Source: Methylotuvimicrobium sp. KM2 (GTDB lineage: Bacteria > Pseudomonadota > Gammaproteobacteria > Methylococcales > Methylomonadaceae). From it: 64,000 nucleotides of DNA. Location: positions 4,886,864 to 4,950,863 of the forward strand of contig NZ_CP150634.1 of NCBI RefSeq assembly GCF_038051925.1, written 5' to 3'. Positions 8,420-17,583 of the stretch are shown here, in pieces. Below the pieces are notes generated by a model. The model was not told the origin of the DNA. It saw only the letters and a program-made list of their open reading frames with translations, and did no database searches. Position numbers and translations under genes: made by a program. Position 1 is the stretch's first letter, and each line of letters begins with the position of its first letter.

Positions 8420-8799
8420 GAACGTGAATTTTATTAAGTAATTCAACCGACAGGTCTTTTTTGTCCGTCTTCTGCGTCAGTTATACCAATGCAGATAAAG
8501 GGCGTGAGGGAAGCTTTGCGAAAACAGTTAAATAGCTTGACGCCTGTTTGCGCGCCTTGAATACGAACAAAAATCCTGCGTCAGTTGTCTAATTTATTTA
8601 GTACCCATTCATTAATATTCCAGCGAACTCGGGGTTGTCGTAATTTATTTGGACGACCCCGACTATTTTGATATATAATCGCGCTGCTTTTTTTCGGCAT
8701 CTTCCTTACCCGTCTATGGGTAAAATCCAAAAATTTTACCATTCCTTTGTTTTACGGCCGTTCGCCGTGCTTTTCATTCCTTCGAGTTCCCGTTAATCT
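8420..8799 (+). promoter_or_regulatory. trxA-rho intergenic region with a probable rho promoter
   Basis: This 380-base gap holds no gene. A perfect -10 hexamer TATAAT lies at 8674-8679, with a weak TTGGAC -35 about 19 bases upstream, leaving a rho leader of roughly 110 bases. The stretch 8505-8575 (TGCGAAAACAGTTAAATAGC and following) resembles the core of dispersed repeat C and may be a decayed copy. Long autoregulated leaders are usual for rho; I see no obvious hairpin-plus-T terminator here. Confidence 0.5.
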
Positions 8800-10056
8800 A
8801 TGAATCTAACCGAGTTAAAACTAAAACAAGTCAGCGAACTTATTGATATTGCGGAGTCATTGGGACTCGAAAATGTCGCCAGAACACGCAAACAAGATCT
8901 CATCTTCGCCATTTTAAAAAAACAAGCCAAAAGCGGCGAGGACATTTACGGCGATGGCGTATTGGAAATTTTACAAGACGGTTTCGGCTTTCTTCGCACA
9001 CCCGGCTGCTCTTATCTAGCCGGCCCCGACGATATTTACGTTTCACCCAGCCAAATAAGACGCTTTAACCTACGCACCGGCGACACGGTCAGCGGCAAAA
9101 TTCGTCCACCGAAAGAATCGGAACGTTACTTCGCGATGCTCAAAGTTCAAAACATTAACTTCGAAGCGCCCGAAAATACCAAAAACAAGATTCTCTTTAC
9201 CAACCTCACTCCCCTGTTTCCGAACGTTCGCTTCACACTAGAAAAGGGTAACGGCACCAGTGAGGACTTAACGGGCCGCATTATCGATCTAATAGCACCG
9301 ATCGGCAAAGGACAACGCGGCTTGATCGTTTCACCGCCGAAAGCCGGTAAAACGATGATCATGCAAAGCTTGGCCCATTCCATCGCCGAAAAAAACCCCG
9401 AATGTTATTTGATCGTGTTATTGATCGACGAGCGCCCTGAAGAGGTAACCGAAATGGAACGTTGCGTACGCGGCGAGGTTATTTCCAGCACCTTCGACGA
9501 ACCCGCAACGAGACATGTGCAAGTGGCCGATATGGTAATCGAAAAAGCGCGAAGACTAGTCGAGCATAAACACGATGTAGTCATCCTGTTAGATTCGATT
9601 ACTCGATTAGCCCGCGCATACAATACCGTAGTACCTTCTTCCGGTAAGGTATTAACCGGCGGTGTCGACGCAAATGCCTTGGAAAAACCCAAGCGCTTCT
9701 TTGGTGCCGCAAGAAATATCGAGGAAGGAGGGAGCCTCACGATCATTGCAACGGCATTGATCGATACCGGTTCGAGAATGGATGATGTAATTTACGAAGA
9801 ATTCAAAGGCACCGGCAACATGGAATTGCACCTAGACCGCAAATTGGCTGAAAAACGGATTTATCCGGCGATCAATATCAATCGCTCCGGAACGCGTCGT
9901 GAAGAATACCTGGTCGACTCTGAAGAGTTGCAAAAGACTTGGATATTACGAAAAATCCTACAACCGATGGATGAAATGGCGGCTTCCGAGTTCTTATTGG
10001 GCAAGCTCAAGGACTTCAAGACTAATTCCGAATTTTTCGATTCGATGAAGCGTTAA
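8800..10056 (+). CDS. rho: transcription termination factor Rho
   Basis: This 418-residue hexameric RNA-dependent ATPase releases transcripts at Rho-dependent terminators. It begins MNLTELKLKQVSELIDIAES (Rho_N), followed by the cold-shock-like RNA-binding domain (GFGFLRTPGCSYLAGPDDIY), Walker A SPPKAGKTM near residue 180, ERPEEVTEM, and the C-terminal RSGTRREE and DRKLAEKRI motifs. Length equals E. coli Rho (419). It is monocistronic by spacing: the next gene is 172 bases away. Confidence 0.98.
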   Translation: MNLTELKLKQVSELIDIAESLGLENVARTRKQDLIFAILKKQAKSGEDIYGDGVLEILQDGFGFLRTPGCSYLAGPDDIYVSPSQIRRFNLRTGDTVSGKIRPPKESERYFAMLKVQNINFEAPENTKNKILFTNLTPLFPNVRFTLEKGNGTSEDLTGRIIDLIAPIGKGQRGLIVSPPKAGKTMIMQSLAHSIAEKNPECYLIVLLIDERPEEVTEMERCVRGEVISSTFDEPATRHVQVADMVIEKARRLVEHKHDVVILLDSITRLARAYNTVVPSSGKVLTGGVDANALEKPKRFFGAARNIEEGGSLTIIATALIDTGSRMDDVIYEEFKGTGNMELHLDRKLAEKRIYPAININRSGTRREEYLVDSEELQKTWILRKILQPMDEMAASEFLLGKLKDFKTNSEFFDSMKR

Positions 10057-10228
10057 TTTTTAGCGCAATAACTCGCAAACAACACGTTTGTGACGGATCG
10101 CGATACCGTTTGATGGATTGGCTCATTTCACTCCCACATTATTAAGTCGAACAGGCCCTTTTTTATCAAGCGACGAGACCCCATAGCTTAGAAGCGTGGC
10201 GGAAATCCGATTCATTTGGAAATAAGTT

Positions 10229-10819
10229 ATGACGGCAAAACGCATTGCAATCATTCAAGGACATCCCGATCCGGACGAGCAACGATTTTGCCGAGCCCTT
10301 GCTAACGCCTATGCTGACGGAGCCGATTCTGCAGGGCATCAAATCAAAATGATCGACATTGCCCGAATCGAATTTCCGATTCTCCGTACACAACATGAAT
10401 TCGAACAAGGGGCCATAAGCGAATCGATTCGACAAACCCAGGACATCATTCAATGGGCGGATCATCTCGTCATCATTTACCCATTATGGCTCGGCAGCAT
10501 GCCCGCCTATCTGAAAGCGTTTCTCGAACAAGTTTTCAGACCCGGATTCGCCGCAGTCAAGTCTGCAAAAGGCAAGCCATGGAAAAAATGCCTCTCGGGA
10601 AGAAGCGCGCGAATAGTCGTGACCATGGGCATGCCGGCTTTCGTATACCGCTTCATCTATTTGGCTCATAGTTTGAAAAGCCTAGAGAGAAATATACTAG
10701 GTTTCTGCGGTATCGGTCCAACCAAAGACACGTTGATCGGCATGGTAGAAGCCATCGGTGACGATAAAAGACGGAAGTGGCTGCGCCGACTCGAAAAGCT
10801 GGGACAGGAAGGTCGATAA
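10229..10819 (+). CDS. NAD(P)H:quinone-reductase-like flavoprotein
   Basis: This 196-residue protein has a flavodoxin-like fold of the NQO1/KefF/MdaB type. The N-terminal IAIIQGHPDPDEQRF loop binds the FMN/FAD phosphate, and YPLWLGSMPAYLKAFLEQVF is the family hallmark (W-x-x-P-A-x-L-K). VTMGMPAFVYRF near residue 130 corresponds to the nicotinamide-side loop. It probably reduces quinones or similar acceptors with two electrons in the cytoplasm; the physiological substrate is unknown. It stands alone between rho and a repeat-rich gap. Confidence 0.8.
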   Translation: MTAKRIAIIQGHPDPDEQRFCRALANAYADGADSAGHQIKMIDIARIEFPILRTQHEFEQGAISESIRQTQDIIQWADHLVIIYPLWLGSMPAYLKAFLEQVFRPGFAAVKSAKGKPWKKCLSGRSARIVVTMGMPAFVYRFIYLAHSLKSLERNILGFCGIGPTKDTLIGMVEAIGDDKRRKWLRRLEKLGQEGR

Positions 10820-10836
10820 AGGTGGAATCCGATTAA

Positions 10837-11059
10837 ACCCAAAATTCGGCACCGGGATGCCCATCAAAGGCCAAGCAACTAAATTATCCCAGATAGTTAG
10901 CCATAGCCAAAATTGACTATTGAATTTAGGTGCTGGATAAATACGTCCCTTAGGCTCTATGCTAGATCCATGCTGGCCCCTCACCTAGCATTAGAGTGGG
11001 ACCGAACACCCCGGCGCCTCCTCTTAGGCACTGCCGAAATTTGAAGTGCGGAAGGTATA
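10837..11059. repeat. dispersed repeat family A, copy 2 (diverged, enlarged)
   Basis: The left part (AAAATTCGGCACCGGGATGC) and the right part (ACCCCGGCGCCTCC to TTGAAGTGCGGAAGGTATA) match family A. The middle (about 10870-10930) is unrelated and longer, so this copy has picked up an insertion or recombined. No gene is present. Confidence 0.7.
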
Positions 11060-11108
11060 ATTTCGCCGATTTAACAGACTTATTGTAACTATTTCTTCCC
11101 CCGGCAAT

Positions 11109-11439
11109 TATCGTTCCCACGCTGGAGCACTCGCCGTTATACACAAGTATCGGTAAACGTGCTAAACAGAGGTTATCGTATACTTGAAAACGGTGCTGTT
11201 TGATAAATCTGCGGATATTGAACATCAGTGGCTTCGAAATCGCGACGTAGGCGTCGCTCCCACAAGGGGGCGGATGCTCTGTGGGAGCGATCCCCAGATC
11301 GTCCCTCACCTAACGCTAGGTGAGGGAAAGTCGGGAACGTTGGGCGACAAGAAATGGTATCGAGGCCTCATTAGCTAAGATTGCAAAACGGTAATTTTTG
11401 ACTTATGTATAACGATGAGCGCTGGAGCATGGGAACGAT
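11109..11439. repeat. dispersed repeat family D, copy 1
   Basis: The ends are long imperfect inverted repeats: ATCGTTCCCACGCTGGAGCA followed by CTCGCCGTTATACACAAG on the left, and the complement of the same on the right (CTTATGTATAACGATGAGCG, then CTGGAGCATGGGAACGAT). The body (TTGAAAACGGTGCTGTTTGA onward) recurs at about 42025-42240. The central part holds two GCTCCCACA/TGTGGGAGC palindromes, and its orientation is reversed relative to copy 2. Confidence 0.75.
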
Positions 11440-11571
11440 AGGGGATGTGAATAATTACGACTTATTTGCATCGAAATTTTCAAACGACGCCCCAATCGCT
11501 AAATGTGATGCAGCCCTTTGGCTTCAGCTTTGCGAGAAACCAACGGACTACAACACATATACGCTTTCGAT

Positions 11572-11844
11572 TTATTTTGTTGGAGGCACGTATCCTTCGG
11601 GCATTTCAGCCCCGCCGCCGAATAAAAATTTATTCCTTTCTTCCTCAAGAAATTTTTTAGCTTTAGGATCGAAACTGGCCAAACGATGCTCATTGATCAG
11701 CATGGTTTGCAAACTAAGCCAATCCTGCCAAGCTTGTTTTGAAATCGTATCGAATATTTGCTGTCCTTTAGGCCCCGGAAACGGAGGCGCATCAAGGCCT
11801 TCGGCGTCGATACCTAATTTTGCACAGCGAATGATTCTGGTCAT
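11572..11844 (-). CDS. yggX: Fe(2+)-trafficking protein YggX
   Basis: This 90-residue cytoplasmic protein, beginning MTRIIRCAKLGIDAEGLDAP and containing PFPGPKGQQIF, is a full-length member of the YggX family (about 90 residues). The conserved N-terminal Cys (C7) is present. YggX protects Fe-S proteins from oxidative damage and may deliver iron. It lies 2 bases downstream of mutY, which carries a [4Fe-4S] cluster; mutY-yggX is a conserved gammaproteobacterial operon. Confidence 0.95.
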   Translation of the reverse strand: MTRIIRCAKLGIDAEGLDAPPFPGPKGQQIFDTISKQAWQDWLSLQTMLINEHRLASFDPKAKKFLEEERNKFLFGGGAEMPEGYVPPTK

Positions 11845-11846
11845 AG

Positions 11847-12893
11847 TCAGTCCTTATAAATTTGATGCAACAGCCGCTTGATCGGCGCAGCCAAAGCAAG
11901 TGAAGAAAATTGCTCAGGTTTATACCAGAGCATACGGTTTGCTTCCATCACAAAATGATTAGGGTTATTGGTTTGGAAGTGCAGAGGCGTAAAATCCAAA
12001 TGATAATGCGAAAAAGTATGACGCACTTCGGGTAGCGTGTATTCATTAATGATGTCGATATGACGAATCATACACCACGAGTGTGCCGATTCGATCGTAT
12101 CGAATTCCGGGAGGCTCCATAATCCTCCCCAGATTCCTGCACTCGGCCTTTGCTCCAGCAAAATACTGTTCTCGTTTGTGGTCAAGCATAAAAAATAAAC
12201 CTGCTTGACCGGTTGCTTACGCGCCGGCTTCGGCGCCGGTATAGTCGCCGTTTTATTTTCAATATGAGCCCTGCAAGCCGAAACGAGCGGACAAACAGTA
12301 CAATTTGGCTTGCCTCGGGTACAAATCGTGGCGCCTAAATCCATAATCGCCTGTGTATAGTCTTCGACACGATGAACCGGCGTATACAATGTGCTTAGTT
12401 TCCAGAGCGACTTGCCGGCTTCTGTCGAGCCGGGCCATTCGCTAATGCCGGCGAAGCGGGTCAGCACTCTTTTGACATTCCCATCCAGAATCGGATGGCT
12501 TTTCTTGAACGCGATGCTCAATATCGCGCCGGCAGTCGAGCGTCCTATTCCGGGCAAATCGAGCAGTTCGTCCAAGCTATCAGGAAACGAACCGCCGCGC
12601 TCCGCAATGATTTGCGCGCATTTGTGCAAGTTGCGTCCCCGAGCATAATAACCAAGACCCGCCCAATACTGCAAAACCGTATCGACCGAAGCCTCTGCGA
12701 GAGATTGAATATCGGGAAAGCGAGCGATGAATGCATTGAAATAAGGAATTACGGTTGCCACTTGCGTTTGCTGCAACATGACTTCGGAAACCCAAACTTT
12801 GTAAGGTGACGCCGGATTTTGCCAAGGCAAGTCATGGCGTCCGTGCTTATCGAACCACACCAATAGCCGGTCTTGAAATTCGCTTGGAGTCAT
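11847..12893 (-). CDS. mutY: adenine DNA glycosylase MutY
   Basis: This 348-residue base-excision repair enzyme removes adenine opposite 8-oxoguanine. The N-terminal domain has EVMLQQTQV with the catalytic Glu near residue 37, the helix-hairpin-helix LLDLPGIGRSTAGAIL near 110-125, and VEDYTQAIMDLGA with the catalytic Asp. The [4Fe-4S] ligands follow as C-x6-C-x2-C-x5-C in CTRGKPNCTVCPLVSAC (about 190-206). The C-terminal MutT-like domain contains EQRPSAGIWGGLWSLPEF. The ATG at 12891-12893 is preferred to an upstream TTG at 12902. Confidence 0.96.
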   Translation of the reverse strand: MTPSEFQDRLLVWFDKHGRHDLPWQNPASPYKVWVSEVMLQQTQVATVIPYFNAFIARFPDIQSLAEASVDTVLQYWAGLGYYARGRNLHKCAQIIAERGGSFPDSLDELLDLPGIGRSTAGAILSIAFKKSHPILDGNVKRVLTRFAGISEWPGSTEAGKSLWKLSTLYTPVHRVEDYTQAIMDLGATICTRGKPNCTVCPLVSACRAHIENKTATIPAPKPARKQPVKQVYFLCLTTNENSILLEQRPSAGIWGGLWSLPEFDTIESAHSWCMIRHIDIINEYTLPEVRHTFSHYHLDFTPLHFQTNNPNHFVMEANRMLWYKPEQFSSLALAAPIKRLLHQIYKD

Positions 12894-13041
12894 TGGAATC
12901 AAAAATTATCAAGGAATAGTCATGAAATGACCTAACGATCATGACGATATTTTCATCACCCCGGAAAACAAAGGCTCTGTATTCGGTTAAGAGTTGAAAA
13001 CACCCACCACTTCCGGAAGTACTTAAAAATTCAAAGTAGAT

Positions 13042-13141
13042 CGTAGGGTACGCTATGCGTACCAAATGTCGATGCCAGACATCACATGAGGGCACTTTAA
13101 ACGGCGGGCGGGACTGCTGTGGTACGCGCAGCGTACCCTAC
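13042..13141. repeat. REP pair (family F), copy 1
   Basis: CGTAGGGTACGCTATGCGTA-CC at the left and its inverted counterpart GGTACGCGCAGCGTACCCTA-C at the right face each other across about 55 bases. Each arm is itself partly palindromic. The same arrangement recurs at 31522-31606. This looks like a BIME-type intergenic repeat between mutY and rubredoxin. Confidence 0.7.
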
Positions 13142-13262
13142 AATTTTCAAGTTTCGACATTAGCGTAGTATTCATTTGTTCAACTATTAACGCGAACACA
13201 GCCAAAAAAATCGGCCCGATTACTTACCGAACAGGCCACCGTGAAGCCGGCTCTTGCGTTAT

Positions 13263-13439
13263 TTAAGGCAGAACCAACAACTTGAAAAAACTTTTCGGTG
13301 CCCCGCAAATAGGGCAGACCCAATCGTCGGGAATATCTTCCCAGCGGGTACCGGGCGCGATGCCGCTGTCCGGATCGCCTTTTGCTTCGTCGTAAATGTG
13401 CTCGCATTCCATACAGTGGTATTTTCTATATTCGGACAT
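13263..13439 (-). CDS. rubredoxin
   Basis: This 58-residue iron-only electron carrier contains the two Cys-x2-Cys iron ligands, in YHCMECEHIYDEAKG and VCPICGAPKSFF. The intervening GTRWEDIPDDW is the canonical rubredoxin core. The start is the ATG at 13437-13439 (MSEYRKYHCMEC) with an AGGAGG ribosome site; a longer in-frame start at 13460 covers that site. It probably donates electrons to an oxygenase or peroxide reductase; the partner is not in the window. Confidence 0.95.
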   Translation of the reverse strand: MSEYRKYHCMECEHIYDEAKGDPDSGIAPGTRWEDIPDDWVCPICGAPKSFFKLLVLP

Positions 13440-13526
13440 TTTGACTGCCTCCTTTAGCAATGGTCGGGCTCAATGACCCTAATGATTATGGATTTAACGC
13501 ATTATATACTCATATATGGACTCCTC

Positions 13527-13887
13527 GTTTATTGCAAGCCAAGTTTTCAAAAAATGATGTCAAAACAGAGATCAAGATTGCTGCCATATATTCGGTCTCT
13601 CAACAGAGGCTTTATTGCCTCAGGACTCCTGATGAATCTATCCGCGCGCTTATTCCTCAACCATCGTAACGGTTTCTTAAGAACCTATGGGTATAACGGG
13701 TTGTAAAAGCACCGGTCTGACCTGTTGTTGTCATCACTGATTATCTACTTGCCTCCGCAATCTTGTGTACTCGGTTAAATCAATCTCACTCATCAGGGTT
13801 ATCCACGCTTTGTCCACGGGCTCCGAGCTCTCTTCTCTAGCTGGGAGCCGGTGGGCAAAGGGTGGATAACCCGGCCCAATGCCCGCG
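13527..13887 (-). ncRNA. candidate guide (seekRNA/bridge RNA) region of the IS
   Basis: This non-coding segment lies between the transposase stop and the element end. At 13796-13872 it holds a long stem: GGGTTATCCAC pairs with GTGGATAACCC, continuing inward through CTTTG/CAAAG, CCAC/GTGG and GGCTCC/GGAGCC to a loop. IS110/IS1111 elements are known to encode an RNA from this region that base-pairs with donor and target DNA. Eight-base matches to the element end (GGACTCCT, 13623-13630) and to the rebuilt target (ACTCATCA, 13788-13795) are present. The exact RNA ends cannot be seen from sequence. Confidence 0.5.
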
Positions 13888-14904
13888 TTAGGCAGGCGCC
13901 CCTTGATAAGCTTCGTTTTTCATGGTCATCGCCCACAGTATCCGGGCGTTTTTGTTGGCTAGGGCAACCGCAGCCTTGTTAAAGCCGCGCCGCTCGACCA
14001 GCGCCTGCAGCCACCGGCTGAGTTGGTCGGTTTTGCCAGCGCAATTTCTGACCACCGCTCGGGCACCATGAATTAAGTTGGTTCGGATATAACGATTACC
14101 CCGCTTACTGATCCCCAGATAGCGGGGTTTATCGCCGCTGCTATGCTGCCCGGGAACCAGGCCCAGACTCGCTGCATAATCTCGGCTACTGGCATAGCCT
14201 TTGCCGTCCCCGATATCAGATGCCACAATCGTGGCGGTGATCGGACCCACCCCGGGAACATCCAGCATACGTCGGCTTAATGCATCGGCTTGACTGAGCC
14301 GGCCAAGCCGTTTGTCCTGCTCCTTAATCGCCTTATCCAATTCTCTTAACCGTTCGGCTTGCTCAGCAATCAGCTCTCGACACAGCGCCGTCAGTCCGTT
14401 CTCGGCATCTTCTAAAATATCAGGCCATTGTTTTCTGACTTGATCGACCCCTTTGTGAATGGCAATGCCGCGCTCCAGCAAGGCTCCACGAATCTGATTC
14501 ACTACAGCAGTTCGTCGTTTGACCAGATCCTGGCGTAGATTATGAAGCAGTTGCATATCTTGCTGTACTTCGGTTTTGATCGACACCACCCGCTTATTGG
14601 GCCGGCCGACCGCATCAAAAATCGCTTGGGCATCGTTAAAATCATTCTTGTTGCCGACCACGAAGCTCTTGACAAACTTCGCGTTCAATAACATCACTTC
14701 ATGGCCCAGTTTAGTTAATTCTCTAGCCCAATAATGGCTACTGCCGCACGCCTCGATACCAATCGTGCTGACCGGATAATTGGCGAAGAAGGTCAAGACT
14801 TGCGCCCGTTTGAGTTTTTTCTTGATGACTTTATTATCCGCATTCAACGTATACAGATGAAAAATGTTCTTTGCGATATCTAAACCAATTACGCTAGTAT
14901 TCAT
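13888..14904 (-). CDS. IS110-family transposase (DEDD recombinase)
   Basis: This 338-residue transposase has the DEDD catalytic residues in VIGLDIAKNIF (D9), IGIEACGSSHYWA (E51) and KNDFNDAQAI (D88, D91). A coiled helical region (about 100-210) links to the C-terminal domain with LDVPGVGPITA, then SLGLVPGQHSSGDK and the catalytic Ser, followed by ISKRGNRYIRTNLIHGAR. It appears intact, so the element may be active. The ATG at 14902-14904 is preceded by AGGAG. It works as an RNA-guided recombinase in known relatives. Confidence 0.93.
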   Translation of the reverse strand: MNTSVIGLDIAKNIFHLYTLNADNKVIKKKLKRAQVLTFFANYPVSTIGIEACGSSHYWARELTKLGHEVMLLNAKFVKSFVVGNKNDFNDAQAIFDAVGRPNKRVVSIKTEVQQDMQLLHNLRQDLVKRRTAVVNQIRGALLERGIAIHKGVDQVRKQWPDILEDAENGLTALCRELIAEQAERLRELDKAIKEQDKRLGRLSQADALSRRMLDVPGVGPITATIVASDIGDGKGYASSRDYAASLGLVPGQHSSGDKPRYLGISKRGNRYIRTNLIHGARAVVRNCAGKTDQLSRWLQALVERRGFNKAAVALANKNARILWAMTMKNEAYQGAPA

Positions 14905-14974
14905 CTCGGACTCCTCTTGTTTTGTTTTTTACTAAGGTGCTATTTGACACCAACAGAGTGAGAGGAGTCCATAT

Positions 14975-15131
14975 CATCATCGTAGATCAAAATTCGGCCT
15001 CGGGGTGCCCGTCAAAGGACGCCGTGAATACGTCCATGTAGGCTCTATGCCAGCTCCATGCTGGCAAAGCCTTTACCGAGCACCCCGAGGCCTCCTCCGG
15101 CACTGCCGAAATTTGAAGTGTGAAAGGTATA
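14975..15131. repeat. dispersed repeat family A, copy 3 (interrupted by the IS)
   Basis: From ATCGTAGATCAAAATTCGGC to TTGAAGTGTGAAAGGTATA this follows the family A consensus, with a CTCGGGG/CCCCGAG pair at the inner arms. Its outermost left end (TATACTCAT) is found on the far side of the IS at 13505-13513, so the full repeat was split by the insertion. Confidence 0.8.
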
Positions 15132-15170
15132 CCTTTCACGGCTCAATCTTCGGCATTGCCCTACACGCCG

Positions 15171-17312
15171 TCAAAAAAACTTTTTCAATATATCAGAGAC
15201 GCCGGGACCGACTTTTTTGTCGAGTTTGTCCAGTAACTTGTCTTTTTTGCGCTCGAGCTCTTCAAGTTGCTGGTCTTTGAGGATGGATGCAATATCGAGT
15301 TTATATTGCGGATCTTTGAAATTACCGGTGATGTTAATGACGATTGGCAATTCCTTGATTTTGTCGAGCGTACTTTCAGCCGCTTTGCTCCGTACCAGTT
15401 TCGCATTGACCTGATAATCGACCCGTTCGGATTTCAAATCAGCGGTACCTTTCCCGGTGGCTTCGATCTTGGAAGCCGTAGCAATAAGATCGTTATTGTT
15501 AATAAGCCCATTGACAATTCGCGCGCTACCCTTGATTTCGGAAAAAGCGGTTTGATCCTTCGGGTTGTCCCGGAGAACCGGCGTCCCTTTTAACAACGAT
15601 TTAGCATCGTCGATCATTTGTTGCAGATTAAAACCGCGAATAATGCTGTCCTTGAAAAAAAAATCAACTTGGCCGTTTAACGAAGATTTGAGCGCCTTGC
15701 TATCATTGCCGCTTGCTTGTAATTTAGTCGATGCGGTTAATGCGCCGGCAATTTTCGCACTGCCGGCATAATCGTTCAATAAGGGTTCGATTTGTATCCC
15801 GTTGAATTTTTCGTTGAGCCTCCATTGCGGCAACTCGCCGGTCACATCTAGGTTCATCGCACCTTCATAAGAGCCCCGATACAATGTTTTTACGCCTTGT
15901 TCGGTATTGACAATACCGTCTTTGGCAATCAGTTTGAGATCGACTCCGTGCAGCAATAGATTGCTTATCGTAAGCCGACCGATCGATAACAAACCGTTAA
16001 TATTCAAACCTCTCAGGGTTTCAACCGGAATCATCGAAGCGCCCGCAGCGGCGGCGGCCGCCGGTCCTGCAATCGGTTGCGCCGTCTTATCCGATTCTTC
16101 TTCAGGCGCTAAATAACGATCGGCATTCAAGGTATCGACGTTTAAGTCGAATGAAATTGCCGGATCGTCGAAATTATCGACGCGAACGTTACCTTTAATC
16201 GCGCTATTGTCGAGTTGAATGCTAATGCTTTGTAAGTCCGCCGACTCGGAAGTAACCTGTAATCTGAAATCCGCGCCAAATGACGTCAATGCTTGTGTAT
16301 CCCTCATAACAGGAGGGTCGATGCCGGCCTGCTTTAACCATGCCGATGGATTAAAACGGGCAATACTCACCGGGCCCTCGAAAACGGGCGCGTCGACGAT
16401 ATTCGTGCCGGTTAGCGTTGCGGTCGCATGTAATTGTCCGGATTCGACATCGAGCTTGGTCAATTCCAGCGTTTGTGCATTTAAATTCAGATCGGCTAAA
16501 GCCCCCATCTTTGCCGACTGGAAGCCGACTGGAATGTCTTTTCCTCTAATCTCGGTAGATAAATCGAATCGGGTCACTTGAAAATGATCAAAATTTTCGT
16601 TAATCGACACGGCAGAGGACAATTGGTAATGACTGGTTCTTTCTTGTTCAGGCTGATCCAATATAAATCTAAGTTTAAAATCTATTGGCTTGCCAAAAGC
16701 CAGGTCGCCCGAAACAAGATTTAATTCCTTGATTAAAAAGTGCTTATCGTTTTGCCTGTCGTGCCAATTCAACCGAGCGTTTTCAAGCGAAACACCGGCA
16801 ACCGCTAGGCCGGCCACCGCCTTAAACTCTTCGGCGTCTTTATCTGTGTCGACAATATCGGCATCTTCCCACTCGGTCGATGTTGCCGCTGTATGCGCCT
16901 CGGGTTTTGTTCGCTTTAAGTCATCCCAATTGTTTACGCCAGCATCGTTTTTTTCTAGATTTAGCATCAAACCTTTCAAGACGACGCGATCCACTTCAAA
17001 CTTTTTCGAAAATAAGGGCAGTAATTTGGCTCTGATTTGCGCGTTTTCGATTTCAGCGAACGGAATTTCTTGAAAGCCCTCGGCATTGCTTAAAGACAGT
17101 TTTTCGGCAGTAACGCCAATCCATGGAAAGATCGATAATTCGATATCGCCCCCGATAGTCAAATCGCGGCCGGTTTTGTCTTTAACCGCCGAAGCAATTT
17201 GCGGCTTGAAATCATTAGGACTGAACAATAACGGCAAAGCTACTGCTGCTATCACAATGAGCAAAATAATAGCCGCAAAAACCGATAAAACTATTTTCAG
17301 GGTTTTTAACAC
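15171..17312 (-). CDS. AsmA-family protein
   Basis: This 713-residue protein has an N-terminal membrane anchor (IVLSVFAAIILLIVIAAVAL, about residues 7-26) followed by a large periplasmic region. The FSPNDFKPQIASAVKDKTGR segment and DLTIGGDIELSIFPW right after the anchor are AsmA hallmarks; the C-terminus has AsmA-typical GTADLKSERVDYQVNAKL. AsmA-like proteins are thought to bridge the envelope and influence phospholipid transport or outer-membrane assembly. It is monocistronic, and its 3' end lies 40 bases from repeat A copy 3. There is no clear ortholog-level symbol. Confidence 0.85.
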   Translation of the reverse strand: MLKTLKIVLSVFAAIILLIVIAAVALPLLFSPNDFKPQIASAVKDKTGRDLTIGGDIELSIFPWIGVTAEKLSLSNAEGFQEIPFAEIENAQIRAKLLPLFSKKFEVDRVVLKGLMLNLEKNDAGVNNWDDLKRTKPEAHTAATSTEWEDADIVDTDKDAEEFKAVAGLAVAGVSLENARLNWHDRQNDKHFLIKELNLVSGDLAFGKPIDFKLRFILDQPEQERTSHYQLSSAVSINENFDHFQVTRFDLSTEIRGKDIPVGFQSAKMGALADLNLNAQTLELTKLDVESGQLHATATLTGTNIVDAPVFEGPVSIARFNPSAWLKQAGIDPPVMRDTQALTSFGADFRLQVTSESADLQSISIQLDNSAIKGNVRVDNFDDPAISFDLNVDTLNADRYLAPEEESDKTAQPIAGPAAAAAAGASMIPVETLRGLNINGLLSIGRLTISNLLLHGVDLKLIAKDGIVNTEQGVKTLYRGSYEGAMNLDVTGELPQWRLNEKFNGIQIEPLLNDYAGSAKIAGALTASTKLQASGNDSKALKSSLNGQVDFFFKDSIIRGFNLQQMIDDAKSLLKGTPVLRDNPKDQTAFSEIKGSARIVNGLINNNDLIATASKIEATGKGTADLKSERVDYQVNAKLVRSKAAESTLDKIKELPIVINITGNFKDPQYKLDIASILKDQQLEELERKKDKLLDKLDKKVGPGVSDILKKFF

Positions 17313-17583
17313 AGCCAGTCTCCTTCGTGAATAAAGATGTGATTAGCGATTCAATTTGAATTATTATGTATTGCTCATTCATTACGTTAAGCGTTAATGC
17401 GGCTTAAATCAATCGAAATATTGCACAAGGCCGCCGGAAGCTTCTGCCCCAAATGGGTTAACGAAATCAGATCGTGGTGGATCGATTACATGATTAAAAA
17501 ATACGCCGTGACCTCGTGAAGTATTTAAAAGTGCTTTCATTAAGGCACACGACTAAATAAAAAAGAATAGGGAGGGTAACTCA

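Larger units (their letters stand above)
13514..14974 (-). mobile_element. IS110-family (IS1111-group-like) insertion sequence
   Basis: A 13-base perfect inverted repeat ATATGGACTCCTC (13514-13526) and GAGGAGTCCATAT (14962-14974) brackets a 1.46-kb unit holding one IS110-type transposase and about 360 bases of non-coding sequence downstream of it. Inverted repeats and a 3' non-coding segment are traits of the IS1111 group. The flanks (TATACTCAT on the left, CATCATCGTAG on the right) join to give the terminus of repeat A, so the element sits inside that repeat. True ends may lie a few bases outside the inverted repeats. Confidence 0.8.

Noticed and set aside
11405..11881. 158-codon plus-strand frame over yggX
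   Set aside because: It overlaps yggX and repeat D and has no family features.
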